Assembly: GCA_944322345.1 (NCBI GenBank)
Contig: CALUOO010000014.1
Location: 17,536 to 81,535, forward strand
Direction: 5' to 3'
DNA length: 64,000 nt
Source of the DNA: an uncultured Bacteroides sp.
GTDB taxonomy: Bacteria; Bacteroidota; Bacteroidia; Bacteroidales; Bacteroidaceae
Shown here piece after piece: positions 53,035 through 61,826 of this stretch (the first letter of the stretch is position 1; every line of letters begins with the position of its first letter). Position numbers and translations under genes: made by a program. The notes beneath the pieces were generated by a model, which did no database searches, was not told where the DNA came from, and saw only the letters and a program-made list of their open reading frames with translations.

Positions 53035-56000
53035 ATGAAGAATAGACTAAAAACAATCTTGACCGCAACCACTTTGGTAACTGCCCTGTCGGGCTGCGGG
53101 CTGAATGGAGGGAAACCGAGTATAGAAGCCCTCGAAAAAGGCTTCAAGAACATACCCGACAGCGTTCAGACGGCTGTCTATTGGTATTGGATCTCCGACA
53201 ATATCTCCAAAGAGGGAGTCGTCAAAGACTTGGAGGCGATGAAGAAGGTTGGTATCAACCGCGCTTTCTTGGGAAGTATGGGAATCGATGGCGTTCCGTA
53301 TGGAAACGTAAAGTTCCAGTCGCCCGAGTGGTGGGACATCACGCACGCGGCACTGAAAAGGGCTACCGAGCTGGGCATCGAAATCGGTATCTTCAACAGC
53401 CCCGGATGGAGCCAGTCGGGAGGCCCTTGGGTAAAGCCGGAGCAGGCGATGCGTTACCTGACCTCTGCTCAAATAACGGTAAAAGGTAATGGCAGTAAGC
53501 AGGATATTGTGCTGCCTGAATGGGAAAAGGATGCACAGCCGGTGAAGGTATTGGCATATCCACTTGTGCCCCAAAAGGAATATGAATGGACTATCTCTAA
53601 AAAGAACGGGCAGCCTGTTGAAAAACAATTGAACTTGGCTTTGCCAAGGGGAGTGGATATGCGTAGCCTGATTGTGACGGTGGGCAATCCTTTTCGTAGC
53701 AATGCAGAGATATTCGCCAAAGAGGGCGGAGAATATAAATTGCTAAGAAAGTTCGAAATCGATCGTAGTAATCCTGCACTGAATGTCGGCTTTACCCCTT
53801 ATGCACCGGTGGTCATATCGTTGCCTGAAACAAAAGCAACCGAGTTTAAGTTTACACTCGATGGTGGTGGCGAGGGCGAAGTCAAGGTTGTCTTGTCTGC
53901 TAATCCATGGGTGGAACGCTATGCCGAGAAGTCGCTTGCCAAGATGTATCAGACTCCGTTGCCCATGTGGCACGAATATATGTGGGAAGTACAGCCCGAA
54001 TGTTCCGATTCCACATTGGTCATTCAGCCGGATAAGATGATCGATGTTACTCCTTATTTGGAAGGGAATGTCCTGAAGCAATGGCAGGTACCAGATGGAG
54101 AATGGACAGTACTTTGCACCTCAATGATTCCAACTGGAGTAACCAATTCTCCGGCAGTTCCGGAAGCTACGGGATTGGAAATAGATAAGATGAGCCGTAA
54201 GCATGTAGAGGCACACTTCGACGCCTATATTGGTGAGATTCTGCGTAAGATTCCTGCCGAAGACAGAAAGTCGTTTAGAGTGGTGGTACAGGATAGTTAC
54301 GAGACGGGAGGGCTGAATTGGACGGACGATATGGAAGAGGTTTTCAAGAGCCGGTATGGATATAGTCCTGTTCCTTATCTTCCGACTTTGTTTGGACAAG
54401 TGGTTGGTAGCCGCGACCAGTCCGACCGTTTCTTGTGGGATTTGCGCCGCTTGATAGCCGACCGCGTGGCTTACGATTACGTAGCCGGTCTGCGAGATAT
54501 CTGCCATAAGCACGGCTTACAGACATGGCTGGAGAACTACGGACACTGGGGATTCCCCGGAGAGTTCCTGATGTATGGCGGTCAGTCTGACCAGATCTCC
54601 GGCGAGTTTTGGAGTGAAGGGAATTTGGGTGATATAGAGAATCGCGCAGCTTCTTCGTGTGGGCATATCTATGGTAAACGGCAGATTTGGGCTGAGTCAT
54701 GCACTTCAGGAGGCCCGGTTTTCTACCGTTATCCGCGCATGATGAAACAACGTGTTGACCGTTTCTTTACCGAAGGTATTAACAGTACGTTGCTTCACCT
54801 TTATATTCAGCAACCCGACGACCGTATGCCGGGAATGGCAGCATGGTTCGGCAATGAGTTCAATCGGAATAACACATGGTTTGAATATATGGATCTGTTT
54901 ACACAGTATCTGAAACGATGTAACTTCATGCTGCAACAAGGCCGTTATATAGCCGATGTCGCTTATTTTATTGGTGAGGATGCTCCTAAAATGACAGGTG
55001 TTTGCGATCCTGCTCTTCCTTATGGATATTCGTTCGACTACATTAATGCCGAGGTATTGATGGACAAAGCAAAGGTCGTAAATGGTAAACTGGTGCTTGA
55101 CAGCGGTATGGAATACCATGTATTGGTGTTGCCGAAACAGAAAACCATGCGTCCGGAATTGCTGGCAAAGATCAAAACGCTGGTAAATGAAGGATTGGTG
55201 GTATTAGGTCCTGCTCCAGAGCGCTCTCCCAGTTTGATGGCTTATCCGGAAGCTGACGGGGCCGTACAATTAATGGCTGAGGAATTGTGGAATGGCAATA
55301 AAAATTATGTTGGCAAAGGCAGAGTATATTCAGAGGTATATTCATTGCAACAGGTATTTGATGACTTGAAACTTCGTCCTGATTTCTGTCTGAATGGAAA
55401 GGAGCAACAAGAGAAAGCTACCATGTTTATCCACCGGACACTGAATGATGAGGGAGAACTGTATTTTATTTCCAATCAGACAGATGCTGAAAGTCGTATA
55501 ACTCCTACATTTAGAGTAAAGAATCTGAAACCGGAGTTATGGAATCCGGTAAACGGAGAAATTCATTCATTGCCATATACCGAGAAAGACAGTTTGATTT
55601 CTGTTCCTTTAACACTGCAGCCGTTGGAAAGTGTATTTGTTGTATTCAGACATACTGTCCCTACAGGCAGGAAGCAGGCTTATTCTGTAGATGAGGCTCA
55701 AAGCATGCCGCTAAATAATGATTGGCAGGTACATTTCCTTCAGCGTGGCAAAACAGAAACAGAGTTTACTGTAGCTTTTGATTCTTTGTATGATTGGGCA
55801 TCTGCCACTGATGAGCGTATCAAATATTTCTCGGGTACAGCTACTTATACAAAGAATGTGACTGTTGAGAAGACAAATACTCAGGCATATATTCTAGATT
55901 TGGGACAGGCAATGGTAATGGCTAAAGTCAAAGTGAACGGAAAGTATGCAGGAGGTGTATGGACTTCTCCTTATCGGATAGATGTGACCGATTATGTTAA

Positions 56001-56190
56001 GGATGGTGAGAATACATTGGAGGTTATGGTTGTAAACAATTGGATGAATCGTCTGATTGGTGATGCCCGCCTGCCGGAACAGGATCGCATAACATGGACG
56101 AATGTACAATCGTGGAATGCTGATTCTCATTTGCAGCCATCTGGTTTGATTGGTCCGGTAAGATTGCTGATTACAGGAACTGAAAAATAA
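53035..56190 (+). CDS. GH106-like alpha-L-rhamnosidase, lipoprotein
   Basis: The 1051-residue protein has a good lipobox (TALSGC, C21), so it is probably anchored in a membrane, perhaps on the cell surface. The family start is AVYWYWISDNISKEGVVKDL. The paired glutamates are E423 (VQDSYETGGLNW) and E554 (IWAESCTSGG), 131 apart, very close to the spacing in BT0986. A C-terminal jelly-roll is present (DLGQAMVMAKVKVNGKYAGG). It follows the previous GH106-like gene by 99 bases with no promoter box recognised. Confidence 0.88.
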   Translation: MKNRLKTILTATTLVTALSGCGLNGGKPSIEALEKGFKNIPDSVQTAVYWYWISDNISKEGVVKDLEAMKKVGINRAFLGSMGIDGVPYGNVKFQSPEWWDITHAALKRATELGIEIGIFNSPGWSQSGGPWVKPEQAMRYLTSAQITVKGNGSKQDIVLPEWEKDAQPVKVLAYPLVPQKEYEWTISKKNGQPVEKQLNLALPRGVDMRSLIVTVGNPFRSNAEIFAKEGGEYKLLRKFEIDRSNPALNVGFTPYAPVVISLPETKATEFKFTLDGGGEGEVKVVLSANPWVERYAEKSLAKMYQTPLPMWHEYMWEVQPECSDSTLVIQPDKMIDVTPYLEGNVLKQWQVPDGEWTVLCTSMIPTGVTNSPAVPEATGLEIDKMSRKHVEAHFDAYIGEILRKIPAEDRKSFRVVVQDSYETGGLNWTDDMEEVFKSRYGYSPVPYLPTLFGQVVGSRDQSDRFLWDLRRLIADRVAYDYVAGLRDICHKHGLQTWLENYGHWGFPGEFLMYGGQSDQISGEFWSEGNLGDIENRAASSCGHIYGKRQIWAESCTSGGPVFYRYPRMMKQRVDRFFTEGINSTLLHLYIQQPDDRMPGMAAWFGNEFNRNNTWFEYMDLFTQYLKRCNFMLQQGRYIADVAYFIGEDAPKMTGVCDPALPYGYSFDYINAEVLMDKAKVVNGKLVLDSGMEYHVLVLPKQKTMRPELLAKIKTLVNEGLVVLGPAPERSPSLMAYPEADGAVQLMAEELWNGNKNYVGKGRVYSEVYSLQQVFDDLKLRPDFCLNGKEQQEKATMFIHRTLNDEGELYFISNQTDAESRITPTFRVKNLKPELWNPVNGEIHSLPYTEKDSLISVPLTLQPLESVFVVFRHTVPTGRKQAYSVDEAQSMPLNNDWQVHFLQRGKTETEFTVAFDSLYDWASATDERIKYFSGTATYTKNVTVEKTNTQAYILDLGQAMVMAKVKVNGKYAGGVWTSPYRIDVTDYVKDGENTLEVMVVNNWMNRLIGDARLPEQDRITWTNVQSWNADSHLQPSGLIGPVRLLITGTEK

Positions 56191-56216
56191 ATAAGCTGCT
56201 TTTCTGATGTTTATAA

Positions 56217-56257
56217 GGATTCATCTCAATGTAACTAACAGATATTGAGATGAATCC
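56217..56257 (+). other. Intra-operon hairpin between GH106-like genes
   Basis: GGATTCATCTCAAT and ATTGAGATGAATCC form a 14-bp perfect stem with a 13-base loop. A short T-rich stretch (ACTTTTTTATAG) follows 15 bases later. It may cut or slow transcription between two enzyme genes, or mark a processing site. Confidence 0.6.
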
Positions 56258-56289
56258 CAGATTATTGTTTACTTTTTTATAGTAATATT

Positions 56290-59200
56290 ATGGATTTATA
56301 TATGAGAGAAACCTTAAACCGAATCAAATTATTCTGGGTTTGTTCTTTTTTAGCCATATCTTGTGGTTCGGTTTTTGCTCAACAATCTTTGCTGGCCGGT
56401 TTTAAATGTCCTCCTAAATCGGCTAAGGCCAGAACCTTCTGGCATTGGATAGATGGAAATGTAACCAAAGAAGGAATTACTGCAGATCTTGAAGCCATAA
56501 AGGAAATTGGAATTCAAGAGGTTGAACTCTTTAATGTAGATCAGGGATATCCCAAGGGAGAAGCTGCTTATATGTCCAATTTGTGGCTGGAGTATGTTTA
56601 TTATGCAGCCTCTGAAGCAGAACGGTTGGGACTTGATTTTTGTATACATAACTGCTCTGGGTGGTCATCAAGTGGAAGTCCATGTGTTTCTCCTGAATAC
56701 TCCATGCAGACGGTTGTGTACAGTGAGGTAACAGTCGAAGGAGGGGAAAAGAATAAAATTTTGTTACCCCATCCTGAAGCTAAGTTGAATTATTATAGAG
56801 ACATAGTAATTCTCGCGTTTCCAACTCCTCAAAATAGCCTACGTATCAATCAGATCGGATTGAAATCTTTGTCAGAATACAACTTTCGGAATGGTATGCT
56901 TCCTGATGTACAATCAGTGCCTTCATCTGCAATTGTTCCACTTAGTCAGGTCTTAAATATTACATCAATGATGCAGAACGATGGAACATTAGAATGGAAT
57001 ATCCCCGAAGGGAAATGGACTATATTAAGGATAGGGCATACGTCTACAGGAACAATGAATCGACCTGCTAATAAAGAAGGGATGGGGCTGGAGGTGGACA
57101 AAATGAGCAGAAAGGCTGTGGACTGTTTTTGGAATGGTAACATAGAACCGGTTCTGAAGAAATTGGCTCCAATGGTAGGCAAGACTTTTAATAATATTTT
57201 AATAGATAGCTATGAAGTTGGTTGTGGCAACTGGACAGATGGATTTGATGAATTGTTCATGAATCTTAGAAAATATGATTGTATACCTTATCTTCCGATA
57301 TTGGCAGGTTATTATATAGATAGCAGTGAGATAACCGAGCGATTTCTTTGGGATTATCGTAAAACAATCAGCGATCTTATGCAGACTAATTACTATGGAT
57401 ATTTTGCTGAGTTGTGTCACCGACATGGTTTACAATTCTCTACAGAACCATATGGAGGGCCTTATGATGTACTTGGAGTGGGAGCTACCTGTGATGTCCC
57501 TATAGGGGAATTCTGGGTTGGCGGTAAGGTCTTGGCAGAGACAGCCAAAATGGCTGCTTCGGTAGCCCATTTGAAAGGAACTCCGTATGTCGGTGCGGAA
57601 GCGTTTACTGCTGACGGGCAGCATAGCCGATGGCTCAATCAGCCATCATCCTTGAAAGCACAGGGAGATTGGGCATGGTCGGAGGGTATCAACCGTTTCA
57701 TTTATCACTCTTATACTCATCAACCTTGGAATATAGGACCGGGCATGACATTCCATATGTATGGGACGGAAATGAGCCGTTTGAATACATGGTGGAAACC
57801 AGGGAAAGCATATATGGAGTATGTCAACCGTTCGCAATTTCTTCTTCAGCAGGGACGTTTTGTGGCAGATGTCCTCCTTTTTACAGGGGAAGGTACGCCG
57901 AATAATGGAAGCTATTGTTCAGAATTGAAAAAGAACGGATATGATTACGATCAAATTAGCACAGATCAGATCTATTCATTATTTGTTAGTGATGGGCTTA
58001 TAAAAACTCCGGCAGGAGGTGAGTATAAGCTTCTTATGCTTCCTGAAAGTGAATGGATGACTCCAGAATTGTTAGAAAAGCTCAAGGAACTGGTTGAAGC
58101 CGGTGCCGTGATAGTTGGGGAAAAACCACATTGTTCTCCTAGCCTTTCCGGATATCCCAAGTGCGATGATCAGGTAGAAGAACTAACTGAACTTCTTTGG
58201 GGTAGTGGAAAAATTAAAGATATATCTGTCGGTGAGGCATTGGAAAAACTTCGTATTATTCCTGATTTCCGTGGCGGAGAAAATATGGTTTATATTCATC
58301 GTACGACAGGAGAGGAAGAAATTTATTTTGTATCCAATCAACAGAGAAATTACCGAACCGAATCGTGCATGTTTCGTATAGCGGGGAAACAGCCCTATTG
58401 TTGGAATGCTGAGACGGGAGAGGTAGCCCCTATTGTTGAATGGAGTACGGATGGAGAGACAACTGTCATTCCTCTTAAGTTTGAGCCGGAGCAATCTTTT
58501 TTTATTGTGTTTGAAGGGAGTCCTCAGAAGCAGGTTGTAGAATCTCAGGTTCATATAGATTCTCTTCCTGTATTGCCAATTGATGGATTGGAGATTCAAA
58601 AAGCTGAGTATGGATACTTCTTGCCGGATGGTATTCGCGATGTTACGTCGTTTGTCCGTACACAATTGGAAAATAATAACTTGATGGTAAGTGTCAATAA
58701 TGAGAGCTACGGAGGCGATCCGGCACCCGGTGTGGTGAAGGAATTGCGGATTAAGTATCGGTCTGGTGGCAAGGTAAGGAGAATGGTAATAGCAGAGAAC
58801 GCTTCGGCTACGCTATCGGATTCTTTGGAAAAGGAAGGTTTCAAACTGATTCAGGCGTTATATGGGCATTTCCCGGAAGATTTTGATGATAATCTTCCTT
58901 CGAGTCCTGTAGATGTTACTTCGCAAGTATTGTCATTGGTGAAGGAGAATCGACTGGTGATTGCTCCGGAAGAATTTGCCAACCTGCCGGGGATGGATAA
59001 AAATGCCGACCGCAACAGACTGCATCTTGTTTACAGTATTTGTGGCGAAAAACAGGATGTGAAGTTGGCTTCGGGGAGTGTGGCCGATTTTCGGCAGCCT
59101 GTGCCTTCCGACAGATTGGTAGCTGATGGAGAGCGATTGATGTGGCTTACTCCTGCGCGTGGCGAGGCAGTAGCCACATGTGCTGATGGCAGACTTCTGC

Positions 59201-59799
59201 AAGCGAAGCTAAAAGAACTGCCTGAACCGTTGTCACTGGAAGGATCATGGCAGGTGGAATTTCCCATTCGCAAGGATTTCGTGCAGCGTGTGACGTTTGA
59301 TAGTCTTTGTTCGTGGACGACTTCCGGGGTAGACGACATCAAATATTTCTCCGGAACGGCTATCTACCGTAAGACAATACAAATCCCCAAAGCATACATG
59401 AGCAAGGATATTCGGTTGGAGCTGGAACTGGGCCGAGTGCGTAATTTGGCAGAAGTATATGTCAACGGGACAAAAGTAAAGACATGTTGGAAAGAACCGT
59501 ATGTAGTTGTGTTATCTCAGAAATTGTTGCATGCTGGGGAAAATAAATTGGAAATCCATGTGACTAACCTTTGGCCGAATCGTCTGATTGGGGACGCACG
59601 GAGTTATCCGGAAGATTGCGACTGGGGAGAGTGGACGCTTAACAGTTTTCCTGACTGGGTGACGGATGTGTCGAAACGACTGTCCAAACGTACTACATTT
59701 ACTACATGGAAGCATTGGAAAGCTACAGATGACTTATTGCCTTCGGGACTTATGGGACCGGTCATTCTCAGACCGTATGGGTTTATTCCTTTTAACTAA
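56290..59799 (+). CDS. GH106-like alpha-L-rhamnosidase with duplicated insert
   Basis: The 1169-residue secreted protein (signal region CGSVFAQ; an ATG at 56302 is an alternative start) has the family start TFWHWIDGNVTKEGITADLE and paired glutamates E309 (IDSYEVGCGNW) and E437 (VGAEAFTADGQHS). Its N-terminal part is about 110-150 residues shorter before the first glutamate than in the two preceding genes. A region at about 769-940 holds two related modules (AEYGYFLPDG...DVTSFV and ALYGHFPEDF...DVTSQV) not found in the other four GH106-like proteins. A C-terminal jelly-roll closes it. The modules may bind sugar. Confidence 0.85.
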   Translation: MDLYMRETLNRIKLFWVCSFLAISCGSVFAQQSLLAGFKCPPKSAKARTFWHWIDGNVTKEGITADLEAIKEIGIQEVELFNVDQGYPKGEAAYMSNLWLEYVYYAASEAERLGLDFCIHNCSGWSSSGSPCVSPEYSMQTVVYSEVTVEGGEKNKILLPHPEAKLNYYRDIVILAFPTPQNSLRINQIGLKSLSEYNFRNGMLPDVQSVPSSAIVPLSQVLNITSMMQNDGTLEWNIPEGKWTILRIGHTSTGTMNRPANKEGMGLEVDKMSRKAVDCFWNGNIEPVLKKLAPMVGKTFNNILIDSYEVGCGNWTDGFDELFMNLRKYDCIPYLPILAGYYIDSSEITERFLWDYRKTISDLMQTNYYGYFAELCHRHGLQFSTEPYGGPYDVLGVGATCDVPIGEFWVGGKVLAETAKMAASVAHLKGTPYVGAEAFTADGQHSRWLNQPSSLKAQGDWAWSEGINRFIYHSYTHQPWNIGPGMTFHMYGTEMSRLNTWWKPGKAYMEYVNRSQFLLQQGRFVADVLLFTGEGTPNNGSYCSELKKNGYDYDQISTDQIYSLFVSDGLIKTPAGGEYKLLMLPESEWMTPELLEKLKELVEAGAVIVGEKPHCSPSLSGYPKCDDQVEELTELLWGSGKIKDISVGEALEKLRIIPDFRGGENMVYIHRTTGEEEIYFVSNQQRNYRTESCMFRIAGKQPYCWNAETGEVAPIVEWSTDGETTVIPLKFEPEQSFFIVFEGSPQKQVVESQVHIDSLPVLPIDGLEIQKAEYGYFLPDGIRDVTSFVRTQLENNNLMVSVNNESYGGDPAPGVVKELRIKYRSGGKVRRMVIAENASATLSDSLEKEGFKLIQALYGHFPEDFDDNLPSSPVDVTSQVLSLVKENRLVIAPEEFANLPGMDKNADRNRLHLVYSICGEKQDVKLASGSVADFRQPVPSDRLVADGERLMWLTPARGEAVATCADGRLLQAKLKELPEPLSLEGSWQVEFPIRKDFVQRVTFDSLCSWTTSGVDDIKYFSGTAIYRKTIQIPKAYMSKDIRLELELGRVRNLAEVYVNGTKVKTCWKEPYVVVLSQKLLHAGENKLEIHVTNLWPNRLIGDARSYPEDCDWGEWTLNSFPDWVTDVSKRLSKRTTFTTWKHWKATDDLLPSGLMGPVILRPYGFIPFN

Positions 59800-59807
59800 A
59801 TATTGAT

Positions 59808-59834
59808 GGGCAGGAGAATAATACTCTTCTGCCC
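59808..59834 (+). terminator. Weak terminator-like hairpin
   Basis: GGGCAGGAG pairs with CTTCTGCCC (one G-U) around a 9-base centre. The tail is GTTATCTTAT rather than a T-run. It follows the last GH106-like gene by 8 bases and precedes a new promoter box, so it may end that operon. Confidence 0.5.
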
Positions 59835-59858
59835 GTTATCTTATATATAAATATCCTA

Positions 59859-59866
59859 TATCTTTG
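59859..59866 (+). promoter_or_regulatory. Bacteroides-type promoter box without AraC-type half-sites
   Basis: TATCTTTG matches TAnnTTTG and lies 36 bases before the ATG at 59903. The 21-bp tandem half-sites of the other PUL promoters are absent, so the last two genes may be expressed independently. Confidence 0.5.
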
Positions 59867-59902
59867 TAATACTGTATAAAAAGCTGTTAATATACAATTA
59901 TT

Positions 59903-61801
59903 ATGAAGAATTTTCTTTATCTGGTCATCTTTCTATGCGCATACAGTTTACATGTTGCAGGAGCTGATCATACAATCTATCTGCTGGATTTCAGGTATCT
60001 GAACAAGTATGATCTGCACGATCCGGCAAAGGTACGTTCTATATGGGATCTGTTGCATGCTGCGGCTACGTTGCAGGGAGTTGTAAACCGGGAATCACCC
60101 AGACTGTATATCCGCTATGTGGAAAACGAGCGGGGGCAGAATGTGGATGACTACTGGTGGAAGAAATACCGCCAACCCGGAGAGTGGCTGGCCGATCGGG
60201 ATACTGTTGTACTGAGTGGCTTACCGGAAGCCCTGCGGATATTCCGACGGGAAATCGATGGAGTGGTAGTATACGATCCGGCTGTCGCTTCTACCAGCAA
60301 CGTCGCTTCTTCGGTAGCAGGTGTAGAGAATTTGGTAGCGGTGCGTTATGATTCCTCTCCGTCGAGCCTGTATACACAGATAGTGGCAGAAGGGCTGCAG
60401 TTGCCTGTCAGATGCTGGTTGGTCAATCCGGATGGCTCTTCCATGTTTACGGGCAAGGGGACGATTCCTGATATAGGAAAAGCTTCTACGGGGTCTGTAA
60501 AGATAGATCCTTACGTCTGGTTTATGGAGAAATACCTCAAGGCAGGACGTTGCAATACGGAATACGCTGCTTATTACATTGATCAGTATTGGCGGAAAGC
60601 GCCTCTGCGTACTGTGTCCAACCACCATCAGCTTACCAATCACGACTTCTTTGTCAGCAAAAAGGCTTTTTTCTTCGATCTCTCACCGTGGGCAGATGAA
60701 CCTGCTACGGACGATCCGGGACAGCGTGTCGGACTGGATTGCGAGATGTTGAAGTCGATGCTTCTTGAGGCATATCAGCAGAACGGAGGAAAGAAGTTTT
60801 GCTATATCGGCGGTTTCCCTTCGTGGGCATTCAAATATACCAAGCATGCACAGGGCAGACACGACGATGTGCCTACCGAATGGGAGTTCTCGCGCATCAT
60901 CAGTGCCTACAATGCCTTCAAGGATGCCGATGCCATCGGGCTGGGAGCTCTGGCAAACGCTTCGTTCTGGCAACACTTCCCCTTGAAAAAACGCTATCCA
61001 CAGCGATGGGTGACGCACGAGGAACTGAAAGAGCGGGGCTATCTGAACGAAGACGGGACAGTGCGTCTGGACGGGCGTGAGTTTGTCATCTTCTACGTAG
61101 GAGACTACGATGCCTCTGCCTGGACGGCACAGACCACTCCTTATCTGTGGGATCATCCGGACAGAGGAAAAGTGCCGATGATGTGGGCTATCAGCCCTGT
61201 GCTGGCAGAACGGGTGCCGATGGTGATGCACAATTACCGGATGACGGCTTCTGAGAACGATTACTTTGTGGCGGCAGACAATGGGGCAGGTTACCTTTTA
61301 CCCGGTATGCTGCAACAACCGAGAGCAGTCTCCGGATTACCCTCCGGACTGGAGGCTTGGAGCCGTCATTGCCGCACTTATTACAGACGGTGGGGACTGT
61401 CTGTTACCGGATTTGTCATTGATGGTGAAGCACCGGGGCTGAGCGAAGAGGGCTTGGAGTGTTACCGCCGGTTCAGTCCGAACGGGATTGTTCCGCAGAA
61501 AGTTCCTTTGACTCTTCTGTACAAGGACATGCCTGTTTTGCGGTCGGATTATGATATTACTTCGCCCCACCCTGATGAGGCTGCACGGGTGATGATGGAC
61601 AGAATCTCCCGTCGCCCTGTTCCTTTCCACTGGTTCAGAGCGATACTCAAATCGCCATCGTGGTATAAGGAAGTGAGCGATGAACTGCACAGGCAGAACC
61701 CCAAGATTGAGTGGCTTGACGCACCCACTTTCTTCGAACTCTACCGTCTCTATCTGCAGCAGAACGAAGCGGCGGCAAAGGGAGAGATACAGATGAAATA
61801 G
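59903..61801 (+). CDS. GxGYxYP-family secreted protein
   Basis: The 632-residue protein has a signal peptide (cut near HVAGA) and the layout of the GxGYxYP putative glycosidase family: an N-terminal part with LLHAAATLQGVVNRESPRLY, a central domain with KFCYIGGFPSWAFKYT, and the naming motif as NGAGYLLPGML (about residues 456-466). Acidic residues occur in FVIFYVGDYDASAW. No enzymatic activity is established to my knowledge. It is likely periplasmic or exported and is followed by an aldo/keto reductase gene 25 bases away. Confidence 0.82.
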   Translation: MKNFLYLVIFLCAYSLHVAGADHTIYLLDFRYLNKYDLHDPAKVRSIWDLLHAAATLQGVVNRESPRLYIRYVENERGQNVDDYWWKKYRQPGEWLADRDTVVLSGLPEALRIFRREIDGVVVYDPAVASTSNVASSVAGVENLVAVRYDSSPSSLYTQIVAEGLQLPVRCWLVNPDGSSMFTGKGTIPDIGKASTGSVKIDPYVWFMEKYLKAGRCNTEYAAYYIDQYWRKAPLRTVSNHHQLTNHDFFVSKKAFFFDLSPWADEPATDDPGQRVGLDCEMLKSMLLEAYQQNGGKKFCYIGGFPSWAFKYTKHAQGRHDDVPTEWEFSRIISAYNAFKDADAIGLGALANASFWQHFPLKKRYPQRWVTHEELKERGYLNEDGTVRLDGREFVIFYVGDYDASAWTAQTTPYLWDHPDRGKVPMMWAISPVLAERVPMVMHNYRMTASENDYFVAADNGAGYLLPGMLQQPRAVSGLPSGLEAWSRHCRTYYRRWGLSVTGFVIDGEAPGLSEEGLECYRRFSPNGIVPQKVPLTLLYKDMPVLRSDYDITSPHPDEAARVMMDRISRRPVPFHWFRAILKSPSWYKEVSDELHRQNPKIEWLDAPTFFELYRLYLQQNEAAAKGEIQMK

Positions 61802-61826
61802 ATAATGTATAAATGAATCAATAGCA

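Noticed and set aside
57646-58665. Minus-strand frames over the last GH106-like gene
   Set aside because: They are fully antisense to a well-supported coding region with conserved motifs.
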